From positions 7,316,001-7,380,000 of the forward strand of contig OZ231128.1 in the NCBI GenBank assembly GCA_965153355.1: a DNA stretch of 64,000 nt. The letters are read 5' to 3'. Positions 55,694 to 64,000 of the stretch are shown here, in pieces. This stretch comes from Flaccisagitta enflata. Taxonomy: Eukaryota > Chaetognatha > Sagittoidea > Aphragmophora. Every line of letters begins with the position of its first letter. The stretch's first letter is position 1. Made by a program: the position numbers and the translations under genes. The notes below the pieces were generated by a model. The model was not told the DNA's origin, ran no database searches, and saw only the letters and a list, made by a program, of their open reading frames with translations.

Positions 55694-56362
55694 TGTTGGG
55701 CTGCACCGGCGCGGGCTATGATCAGTCAGTCGGTCAATCCTCGTCCAAACAGACAAACTAACCGTAATATGAAGGAAGAATGATGGGCATCGGTGAAGAA
55801 GGAGAAGAAGAAGAAACGCGGATGAACGTCTTCGCCGTCCTATAGAGACGCCGCCGGTCCGTCCGTCCGCAAAAGGATGAAAACTGAAGAGGTAGTTGCG
55901 CCCCGTAAGCCGAGCCCCAAAGCTAGGGTGACAGACGGGATACTAGCGCCGATCTTCCACAAGCCCCCGCGCGTGCTGATGAACGATTCATCAGCTGTAT
56001 TCATTCATTCGCCAGTTATCGTCTCTATGAGTCTTTAATAATCTCCATATGTCGCAGAACGTCTTAGTTAGTTCCAATTACTTGCAGTTTGTCGCTAGAC
56101 AGATCAATTCTTCTCCAGGAAATCTATGAGCAGTTAAATCACGTACACAAATAGGCATAAAAAAATGCGAAAAAGGTCCAAAGAAATATCATGATGTTTT
56201 CCGTATAAAAACTCAAGACCGAATGAATGGAAATTGATCGCAAAAGTAGGAATCTCGCTCGCTCGGTCTATCTCTCTCTCTCGGTTGCAGTGTTCATTTG
56301 TCTACGAAATTGATGAATCGGTAAAGCTATGCAAACGCGCCCCCTGGTGGCGATGCTCTACA
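55694..56362 (-). repeat. 5' LTR of the retrotransposon
   Basis: Same 669-bp sequence, exactly 14,000 bp from the other. It is followed (in element orientation) by ACT and the primer-binding site. The promoter and R region cannot be fixed from sequence. Confidence 0.95.
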
Positions 56363-56529
56363 AGTGCCTTGGATTGGAATGTCCGGCGGTCGCGTTATGC
56401 TTGACTTCGATTCTATCCTCTTTAAGGATATTGTTTCTTAACATTGTTACCCTCGGGTGATTTGTTGAATTTTGGGTATAAAAGTAACAATCATTGCCGT
56501 AACAACTTTTAGTAAGCAATTGGCTTTGG

Positions 56530-56690
56530 AGTGTGATTGAGAACGAATGTTTTTCAGATTCTGTTTTATGGAAAACTAGGAGTGGTGCGCGTAGTAACAA
56601 GTGAGGGTTCACAAGGCCCTCTTCCATTTATTTCAGTTTGGGTATAGCGAGGGATATTGTTCCACTTTTCATATTGTTGGGACACCATGT
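56530..56690 (+). repeat. Interspersed repeat, copy Z
   Basis: GAGAACGAATGTTTTTCAG, GGAGTGGTGCGCGTAG, CCTCTTCCATTTATTTCAG and GATATTGTTCCACTTTTCAT combine blocks seen in copies Y (37.9 kb) and X (41.6 kb). Confidence 0.6.
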
Positions 56691-56767
56691 TTGGTTTTTG
56701 TTGAATTTATGGCTACTTTTTAAAATGTTTGATCACATTGTTTGATCACATAGTTAGATTAGTCTTT

Positions 56768-56884
56768 TTACGTGTGACAAAGCACCTCTATAACTGGCTG
56801 TGTCCGTCGGTCTGTTGGTATGTCGGGTAACGCATTCGTTCGACGATCCACACGTCGCACCTTATTGGCCTACTTGGCCTTGTT
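56768..56884 (+). repeat. Diverged B-type repeat
   Basis: TTTTTACGTGTGACAAAGC, TATAACTGGCTGTGTCCGTC and a final TTGGCCTTGTTTT retain the B order with heavy decay. Confidence 0.5.
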
Positions 56885-57067
56885 TTATAAGAACCAAGTT
56901 TACAAGAATGATAGGCTTTAAATCTTAAATTTTAGAAAAAATTCAGAATTGCTTAACAACATTGGAAGGTTTCATTGTGTCGGAAGATTTTTTTAGCTAT
57001 GATAGTACATATCAATAGTTTTAAAAGTTGTTGATCAAAGTTTAAAATTTTATATCTATATAGTATA

Positions 57068-57680
57068 TACCAGTAAAGGCGGCTCTCGCCGACCGGAAAA
57101 AAATCGTAAAATTGTTTTTGTTTTTGTCCCCGACGAAAAGTTTTCGTCGGTGACTATGAAGTGGACCTGATCGTGTAGTCTGTCTGTTTGTCTGTCTGGC
57201 GTTTAAAACCTTCTCATATTTTTTTAACCAGACTTCAGAATTTTATGAAACTTTGCTGGTGTTGTTTATAGGTCAATACGAGCTTGAGCACCAATTTTCA
57301 AAAAAATTCATTAACTTTTACTACCCTTTGCCTATTATTTTTTTAGTAATATTTTACTGGACTTAGGCAATTTATATAGGTAGAGGGTAGTAAAAGTTAA
57401 TAAATTTTTTTCTAATTTGGTATACAAGTAAATAAACAACCCCTGCAAAATTCGAATTAAATCTGAAGTCAGGTTCATGAGATATTAGCTAATTTATGTA
57501 GTAATATGTTACTGGGACTTAGGCAATTTTCATAGGCAAAGGGTAGTAAAGTTAAGTGAATTTTTTTATAACTTGGTAATCAGGTAAATAATGTCAATTA
57601 AACAGCTCCTGCAAAGTTCGATTTAAATCTGAAGTCTGGTTTATGAGATATAAACTTATTTATGTAGTAATATATTACTG
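57068..57680. repeat. Hairpin, inverted and tandem repeats
   Basis: It begins ACCAGTAAAGGCGGCTCTCG (the start of the 13.4-kb repeat). A perfect hairpin CCGACGAAAAGTTTTCGTCGG core follows at 57129, then GTCTGTCTGTTTGTCTGTC. Afterwards a unit of about 160 bp (GTAATATTTTACTGGACTTAG, AGGGTAGTAAAAGTTAA) appears once inverted (57225-57340) and twice direct (57343-57665). Confidence 0.6.
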
Positions 57681-57960
57681 CTGTGAGAGTGGGTGAATTG
57701 TTCATTGAGGAGATTCGCACTTTTCTCATTTGCATATTGCGGATGATCATTTATTTGTACAAAGATTTTTGTGTGATGCATTTATTAGGTAAATATTATG
57801 CTACATTCACTCATGTTGTTGTTCAGCTTTACAGCAATTTCATTATTATGATTTAAATGATAAATAATTACTTATTTAGTTACTTGTAATTCCCAGCGCT
57901 GAACAACTTGTAGTATTCAGAAGATTTGCTCTGGTCAAAGTTCACCTGCATGGTAAAAAC

Positions 57961-58114
57961 CAGCCCTGATTTTAGAGCGGGCCCGCGGGCCCGAGGCCCG
58001 CATTTTTGCTGTCGGGCCCGCAAGTTTTTCCAACTGCGGGCCCGACGGGCCCGCTCATATTTGGCTCATTTTTTATTAATGCTGATGCGGTATATTGATT
58101 TTTTTTGTTTCATT

Positions 58115-58151
<37 letters not shown>

Positions 58152-58470
58152 CTTTTTTCTTTTCTATCTTTTTTTTTTGTTTCTTTCTTTATTTGTATGT
58201 TTCTTTCATTCTTTCCTCCTATTTCTCTTTTCTTTTTTTTTTCTTTCTTTACTAGAAACATCAAATTTTTTCTTGTTAGCAACCCTACAAGGGACGGACT
58301 CCTTTTGAACACCGGAGGACATCCATACTTATTTGTCCCTCCGTTTGTAAGTTTATCCCCCTCCCTATCAGACCTCTTGGGCTTCAAATTAGGCCCCTCA
58401 GGTCGGGTTTCGCAGATCACATTTACCCTTTGAGCAACTGTTTTTCTTTCTTTCTTTCTTTCTTTCTTTT

Positions 58471-58510
<40 letters not shown>

Positions 58511-58733
58511 TCCTTCCTTCCTTTCTGTTTTCCTTTCTTTTTCTTTCTTTTTGTCTTTCTTTTCTTACTTCCTTTCTTTCTTTCCTCTCTGTTTTTCTAT
58601 CTCTTTTTTCTCTCTTTCTTTTTTCCTTTCTTTATATCTTTGTCTCTTTCTGTCTTTCTTTCTTTTGACAGTAAATTTGCCGGGCCGCTGTTTTTCAGTC
58701 GGGCCATATAAGTGATGGGCTTGATCAGGGCTG
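57961..58733. mobile_element. hAT element, second copy
   Basis: The sequence matches 40641-41434 from CAGCCCTGATTTTAG onward, with different (TTTC)n lengths. The 3' end lacks about 50 bp including the second GGCCCGCTCAG block but retains GATCAGGGCTG. Flanks GTAAAAAC and ACTTCAGC do not match, so the right side is rearranged. Confidence 0.65.
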
Positions 58734-58781
58734 ACTTCAGCGCTGCAGAAAAATCTGCAACACAGACACACACACAACACA

Positions 58782-58788
58782 CACGCTT

Positions 58789-58866
<78 letters not shown>

Positions 58867-59195
58867 AGAGAGAGCGAGCGAGCGCATGGATACCAAGGTG
58901 TGCCTTCTTGGACTTCACTGTTTAATGTTCAAGGTGTGCCGTCATGGTTTTTTTTTTTTTTTTTTGAATTTTTTTTTTCTGAAATTTTTTTTTTGAAAAA
59001 AATTTTTTTTTTTAAATTTTTTTTTTTTTTGAAATTTTTTTTTAAGAAAAATTTTTTTTTTTTGAAAAAATTTTTTGTTTTTGTCGTGTGTCTTCTCGAG
59101 TCGCGTTTGCGACAGAAAGCTTCAAAATTGCAGTCCCCAGTCGGGGACTGTAATTTCTTTTTCAGTTTTTCTTTCTCCTCATTTCATTCACAAGC

Positions 59196-59250
<55 letters not shown>
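58782..59250 (+). repeat. (CA)n, poly-T and (TG)n tracts
   Basis: CA run at 58790-58862, T-rich stretch with AAAATTTT islands at 58948-59083, a hairpin CAGTCCCCAGTCGGGGACTG at 59131, and TG at 59198-59250. Confidence 0.85.
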
Positions 59251-59252
<2 letters not shown>

Positions 59253-60092
59253 TCTCTCTATCCTTCCTTCTGCTCTCTCCTTTCTTCCCTCTTTCTCTCC
59301 CTCTCTGCCTCTCTCTCTGTCCCTCCCCTCTGTCCCTCCCTCTCTTTCTCTTCTCCTCCTTCTTCCCCATCTTCTTTTCCTCTCCTCACCCTCCCTTTAC
59401 TCCATCCTCCCTCTCTTTCCCTCTCTCTCTCCCTCCCTCCCTCTCTCCCTTTCCCCCCCTTTTCCCATCCCCTCTCCCTTCTCTCCCTCTCCTTCTCCCT
59501 CCCTCCCTCTCCCTCTCTCTCCCCCTCTCCCTCCTCCTCCCTCTCCCTCCCTCCCTCTCCCTCCCTTTCCCTCCCTCTCCTTCCTTGCCTCCCTCTCCCT
59601 CCCTCCAACCCTCAGCCCCCTGCTGAACTTATTTTTGTTGTTACTTAGGGCCCAAAATGGAGATCGATGAAAAATCCTGTCTCTCCTTCCCTCTCTCCCT
59701 CCCTCTCTCTCCCTCTCTCTCCCTCCCTCTCCTTCCCTCCCTCTCCCTCCCTCCCTCCCTCTGCCCTCTGCTGAACTCATTTTTGTTGTTACTTAGGGCC
59801 CAAAATTGAGATCGATGAAAAATAATGATTTTTGAAAAAAATGTGGAAAATGTAAAGAATTAAAAAAAGATTCAAAAATTCATAGCGCCTAAAGTATTGG
59901 TCCCACAGAGGCCTGCTTTCTTCCAGAAGGTGTAAAAAAGTGCCCTCTTTCACCCTGTACCAGTTTCAACCCCAGCCACGGGCGAGCCTAGTTCTGACCC
60001 AACTTTCTCAAATTGGCGCAAGCGAAAAAGGGAAACATTAATTCCTAACCCTGGACTCAAAAAATCGAAAAACGTTTTTCGATTTTTTTCCC
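59198..60092 (+). repeat. Second copy of the 13.4-kb microsatellite repeat
   Basis: (TG)n, then CCCT/CTCT pyrimidine tract (59250-59612), the block CTGCTGAACTTATTTTTG, a second pyrimidine tract (59678-59766), the block again (CTGCTGAACTCATTTTTG), and the conserved body ending AAATCGAAAAACGTTTTTCG. The partial internal duplication (59612-59680 against 59766-59825) is unique to this copy. Confidence 0.7.
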
Positions 60093-60502
60093 AACTATCT
60101 TGATTAATAGAATAGAATATACTTGTCACATACTATATCATTCAACAATATCTAATACAATACCTTTTATATCATTTAGTTCTTGTTTGAACTGCGATGT
60201 TATGTTTCCTTTTTCATTATGTAAAAATTCTGTTAATTGGGTTGAAATATCACTAGTAATTGAAGTACAAAATGGAAGTGAAAGCTGCACGAAAATCGAC
60301 CGCTTCCATACCTCTAGTAAACACACAAACATGTAACTTTTCCAAAGTTAATTATGGACAATTTCTTTTCTGATTTTTTTTCTTTTTTGAAAGCTGTAAA
60401 TGGAGTTTGGGTTATTTCTCATGAAACGTGTGCTCTCGTTGTCGCATAAAAAGATATCTTTTCCCCTTGCTTCCTTAATTTAATCTATTCATCCCTTGAC
60501 AG

Positions 60503-60777
60503 TTCACAGCTTTTCGCGCGGTTGCAGCGTCAAGCCGCTTCAATCAACTAAGTGCAGCAACGACGTTTATTTCACCACCTGCGAGACAATTTGCTCGACG
60601 GACAACTGTAACGTCAAAGAGACTCTGCCCACGTATAAACCCAAAAGCACCACGAAGAGACATTCCTACAACAACGCGGGTGGAAGCGGGATTGTCGCCG
60701 GGCGGGCGGTTGCTACCAGCCGCTGTTTCGTCTCCGCCACGGCCTCGCTTTTCATCGTTTATGCGCTACTCTTTTAA
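60503..60777 (+). CDS. Ly6/three-finger protein, exon 2
   Basis: The acceptor TTGACAG ends at 60502. Two bases complete a Val codon from exon 1. The exon encodes the second half of the domain with cysteines at residues 93, 103, 112, 116 and 121, the last in DNCN, the family hallmark. A Lys/Thr/Ser linker, a small-residue region (NNAGGSG) suited for GPI attachment, and a hydrophobic C-terminus (ASLFIVYALLF) follow, then TAA. A ten-cysteine domain with signal peptide and GPI signal is a complete Ly6 architecture, which strongly supports joining two exons 22.6 kb apart. Confidence 0.8.
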
Positions 60778-61485
60778 CTCGATAGGAGTTTGGAATCCCA
60801 TAAGTCATAACTTATATATACCAAAACTGGTATTACAATTCATGAAAAATGACTGCCAACACCCTATCTGTGATGATTTTAATTTTTTTCGCGCAGTATT
60901 CTAAAAATGATGCTATTTCATTTCTCGTGGAATTTACTGGTTCCATTGAGTAGATGACATTGAATTTTGCGCCCATTCTCACGAAGTTTAAAAGTTGGGT
61001 TTAGCCATAGGCTATAAACGGTTTTATTGTAAGCTTTGTGCTTTAGTTGATCATGGATCAATTATGCCTTTTTATTCTCCCTTGTGTTTTTCATTTTTTT
61101 CACCACTCACCTGTTTTTTTTTTTAATTTGACAGAGATAGTAAATTTCAGTGCTAACTGAATTTGATTTATTCAATACAATACCACAAATTTGGGTTGTC
61201 ACCTATTTAAATCACGACTGGTTAAATTTGACACTAACGACTACTTATAAGATGTAGATTCAGATTTGTTCTTTTCCTTAGATTGATCTTTAGTGTCGTT
61301 AATTAATACGCAATTTTGTTACAGATTATGTAATACTCGCTACGTATCAATGGTCGTTATAATAAGATTTACACATTGTGATCACATCATTATGATGTTT
61401 TCCACTGCAAAAATTAGTAAGTGTAAGAAAGTTATAACGGTGATATTTTTCCGCGGTGTGAAGTATGAATAGCAGCCCAGAGGCG
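60778..61485. other. Ly6 3' flank, nothing recognised
   Basis: AT-rich, presumably 3' UTR followed by intergenic DNA. No clear AATAAA was identified close to the stop. Confidence 0.4.
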
Positions 61486-61489
61486 GTAA

Positions 61490-62108
61490 GTGGTCAGCGA
61501 TACCCGTGGCCTGCTTGAGTAGTGTGTGATTTAAGTTGAGGGGGAGTAGGGCAGCGGCTTTGAAGGGGACAAAGTCCTGTAGAATGGGGAATCTGTCTGT
61601 CCATCCATCTGTTCGCCCCCCACCCATCTTCAGGGCTTTATCTCCTTTGGGGCCTATTCCGACCTAAATTCTGCCAAATAGCCCAAATCCAAGCAATATG
61701 GCCTAAATCTTAACAAAATGGCTTAAATCCAAGCATAATGGCCCAAATCTAAGCAAAATGGCCTAAATCTGTTCAGAATCTAAGTATCGGAGGCCATAGT
61801 ATAGGTCTAAGGGGCCAAAATGATGGACCTTGGGCTAGAGTTTTCTGGTCAGATTTGGACTATTTTGTTTGGATTTGGGCCATTATGCTTGGATTTGGGC
61901 TATTTTGCTAGATTTGAGCCATATTGTTTGGATTTGGGCTATTTGGCATAATTTGGGTCAGAATAGGCCTCGAAAAAAGGAGACGAAGCTCTGAGGATGA
62001 GGTGAGGGGAAGGATGGATAGATAGACGGATGTACTGACGGATAAACAGATTGCCTCAGTGTTCTACAGGTCCCAGAACTTCGTTCCCTTTGGGGCCGCT
62101 GCCCAAAA
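61490..62108. mobile_element. M-family element, diverged copy
   Basis: Long end GTGGTCAGCGATACCCG and GTAGGGCAGCGGC, then CCTGTAGAATG, a minisatellite with CCAAATC-AAGCA-AATGG units on the left and GGATTTGGGC-ATT-TG units inverted on the right (61660-61960), and the short end TTTGGGGCCGCTGCCC. Confidence 0.65.
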
Positions 62109-62269
62109 AGCATCTTGGGAAAAGATGCGAGCTAGTTCTTAGTCTCTTTTAAGCAGCTTCTAAAGTTAAGGGAACTTGAAACAAGGCCACAAGACGTACG
62201 AGACGTATATAATGGAGTTGACCTGACAATTAATTCACTCTTTTATTTAACTCTTATCAGACAGTTTGA

Positions 62270-62670
62270 CAGAAAATGATATAAATGACTTGAATACCTA
62301 AGTCACTTAGATGGCTAATGACTTAAATGGATTAAAATGACTCAAAATGATATAAATGATAACTGAAATTGTCTTGATTGACCGTTTATGGCTTTTAATG
62401 ACTTACGGCAACTTTAACTGAAACTAATGACTCAAATGATATATGTGATTAGATGACTTGGCGTCACTGAATGCATCATTTAAATCATTCAATGACGCTA
62501 TTTGTAATAATAAATGTCCAAAAGTGAGTTGATGACTGGATGATTTAATGGCTATGGCGTAATAAATTTATGGCTCAATGACTGAAACTTGTTGGAGAAA
62601 AATGACTCGTTACACAATTTCTTTATGGATCTGTTGACTTAATTACCTATTATCAAGTTCTAACTTGATT
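62270..62670. repeat. Degenerate AAGTCATT-type array
   Basis: Irregular ATGACTTAAATGAT units, the reverse complement of the AAGTCATT arrays at 8020-8218 and 24605-24870, which also flank M elements. Confidence 0.6.
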
Positions 62671-62672
62671 GA

Positions 62673-62923
62673 CTAAAATGATTTGATTACCACACTCAAG
62701 GCTCTGGTCCATGTTAAACGGTTAAAACCTTTCGGTGGCGTCCATGCTGGGTCCATGTTTAGCTTGTCGAGCTTCTTCTGTTCACAGTCATAGCTTGCTT
62801 GCATTTCACATGGTTCGATGGCGCATTCTGTCAACCTCAACTCTTCGTCGTCGTCGTTGTCTTTGTAAGTCAAACATTGAACAGGATCGTCGAAATGAAG
62901 ACGTCGACAAAAGATTCCAGGGT
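62673..62923 (-). CDS. Probable terminal exon of an unrecognised gene
   Basis: On the minus strand, TTATTTACAG is followed by an open frame (phase 1 entry) of 82 residues to TAG. It includes a five-Cys segment (FCRRLHFDDPVQC, ECAIEPC, YDC), an Asp/Glu block (DNDDDEEL) and a Lys/Leu helix. Codon use and composition differ sharply from the surrounding satellite, so I take it as real coding sequence, perhaps part of a secreted protein. Upstream exons would be right of 62923; none was found before the window edge. A donor GTAATC near 62695 is an alternative to the stop. Confidence 0.4.
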
Positions 62924-63132
62924 CTGTAAATAAGGTGAAAGGGGTTCAGGGACAGACATTCTACAAGATGGTTGAAAGGATAACTTTGACAAAAGATTCT
63001 TGGGTTTGAAGGGAGTAAATGGGGGGGGGCATGGTTGGAAAGACAATGAACGGGTTAGTCGAAATAAAGATCTCGACTTAACTAGATTTGAAGAGCGGGT
63101 TTGGGGGGAAATTTGTGGAACAGATCGAACAG

Positions 63133-63600
63133 ATGTACAGTAGATCTCGTCTAGACTTGAGATAACGGGGGCAAGCATTATAGAAAAACAAATGAAGTTA
63201 GGGGTTAATATTTGGAATTTAAAATAATAAAAAAATAATCTATTTTTCATGATAGTCAGTTATCATGGAAACATATTTTCATGTATTCTTGCTATATCAA
63301 TAATATGTTAAGAGATTTATTTAGTTAGCAATATTTAAAATTAAATTTGCTACAATTTTTTTACAGTATATTCTGTATAAATATAGCTTGTTTGGCTATT
63401 AGTAAGGCGTGTATCCATGTGACAGCCCCTAGCAACGGCTAAACAAGCGATATTTTTGCAGAATACATTATGGAAAAGTTGTAGCAAATTGAAACTTAAA
63501 GCAATGCTCTTTTAAGAAATATTTCAAAATATTGAAATCATTGCAAGAAAACATGGATATTTCTATGGCGACCATCCATCATAGGCAATAAAATATTCTT
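63133..63600. repeat. Partial copy of the 11.3-kb palindromic element
   Basis: TA-CAGTAGATCTCGTCTAGAC and GAGATAACGGGGGCAAGC at the left, with the internal inverted repeat around CCCCTAGCAACGGC at 63350-63490. It lacks the nested pogo-like insertion and the right terminus. Confidence 0.7.
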
Positions 63601-63645
63601 TTTTAAGTTGATACTTTAAATATTAGTCTTCTTGTTTTTATTGTT

Positions 63646-64000
63646 TTTAGATGCGTCCTCGCATCACTATAAGAGGGTGTGTCCCTGTGTCTGAATGTCT
63701 GTCTGTCACGCGAAAATTTCTAAATGCGATTTTCAAGGTTCATTTCTCTTCATGTCTCTTCATGTCTCTTATATTTCTTATGTCTCTTTCATCTCTTTCG
63801 TCTCTTTTGTCTCTTTTGTCTCCTACATGTCTTTTATGTCTCTTATATGTCTCTTATATCTCTTATGTCTCTTATTTCTCTTATGTATCTTAGGTCCCTT
63901 ATGTCTCTTATGTCTCTTATGTCTCTTATGTCTCTTTTGTCTCTTTTGTCTCTTTTGTCTCCTATATGTGTCTTATGTCTCCTATATCTGTCTTATGTCT
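63646..64000 (+). repeat. A/B-like start and TCTCTTATG array
   Basis: TTTTTAGATGCGTCCTCGC and ATAAGAGGGTGTGTCCCTG resemble an A-type start. From 63742 to the window edge a 9-12 bp array of TCTCTTATG/TCTCTTTTG units continues. Confidence 0.65.

Larger units (their letters stand above)
41694..56362 (-). mobile_element. Complete 14.7-kb Ty3/Gypsy LTR retrotransposon
   Basis: The boundaries are two 669-bp LTRs (TG...CA) with the 4-bp target duplication AGTG at 41690-41693 and 56363-56366. Everything points to minus-strand transcription: a primer-binding site inside the right LTR, then gag, pol and a third ORF in that order. RT and integrase motifs have Ty3/Gypsy order (protease, RT, RNase H, integrase). 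The LTRs differ at two positions (42110/56110 region and 42312/56312), so insertion is recent and the element may be active. At 14.7 kb it is about twice the usual length; the excess is the third ORF, a long pol tail, a 737-bp leader and a 1.8-kb 3' region carrying a possible antisense gene. It lies in the Ly6 gene's intron in opposite orientation. Confidence 0.95.

Overview
The window reads as nuclear DNA of a multicellular animal, most likely an invertebrate. The evidence is spliceosomal introns with GT-AG boundaries, a GPI-anchored Ly6/three-finger protein, an animal-style Ty3/Gypsy retrotransposon, and several DNA-transposon families (hAT, Tc1/mariner-like, Chapaev-like). Dinucleotide and TTTC microsatellites are very dense, which would fit an arthropod such as a crustacean, but the species cannot be fixed from sequence alone. 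I found no rRNA, tRNA, CRISPR or bacterial-type operon.

Layout. (1) 1232-11197, plus strand: the last four exons of a long low-complexity protein gene (Gln/Ser/Pro-rich, probably regulatory). Its 5' exons lie left of the window and its last intron is full of repeats. (2) 11.3-37.4 kb: no convincing gene. This is a mosaic of nested mobile elements, satellites and microsatellites. (3) 37627-60777, plus strand: a two-exon secreted/GPI Ly6-family gene whose single visible intron is 22.6 kb long. (4) Inside that intron, at 41694-56362 and coding on the minus strand, is a structurally complete 14.7-kb Ty3/Gypsy LTR retrotransposon. It has two 669-bp LTRs differing at two positions, a 4-bp target duplication, a tRNA-Gly primer site, gag, a -1 frame pol, and a 1063-residue third ORF of unknown function. 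A phase-consistent four-exon reading frame runs on the opposite strand near the 3' LTR. (5) 62673-62923, minus strand: a probable terminal coding exon of an unrecognised gene.

The repeat landscape has its own logic. One asymmetric element family (called 'M' here; nine copies) has hairpin-bearing inverted ends around a 20-21 bp minisatellite built on CCTCGAGG. In three cases it sits at the same place inside a shorter interspersed repeat ('B'), so a composite B+M unit may move as one. A related repeat ('A') recurs about six times. Several DNA elements can be delimited precisely by target duplications: hAT elements with 8-bp duplications, a palindromic element with a 4-bp duplication, and TA-flanked palindromes.

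The most interesting candidate is the LTR element. It combines large size, a novel third ORF, a likely P-site -1 frameshift, and a spliced antisense gene whose only visible TATA motif lies in the LTR in the antisense direction. That layout resembles retroviral antisense genes, but it is an inference from splice signals and open frames and has no transcript support here.
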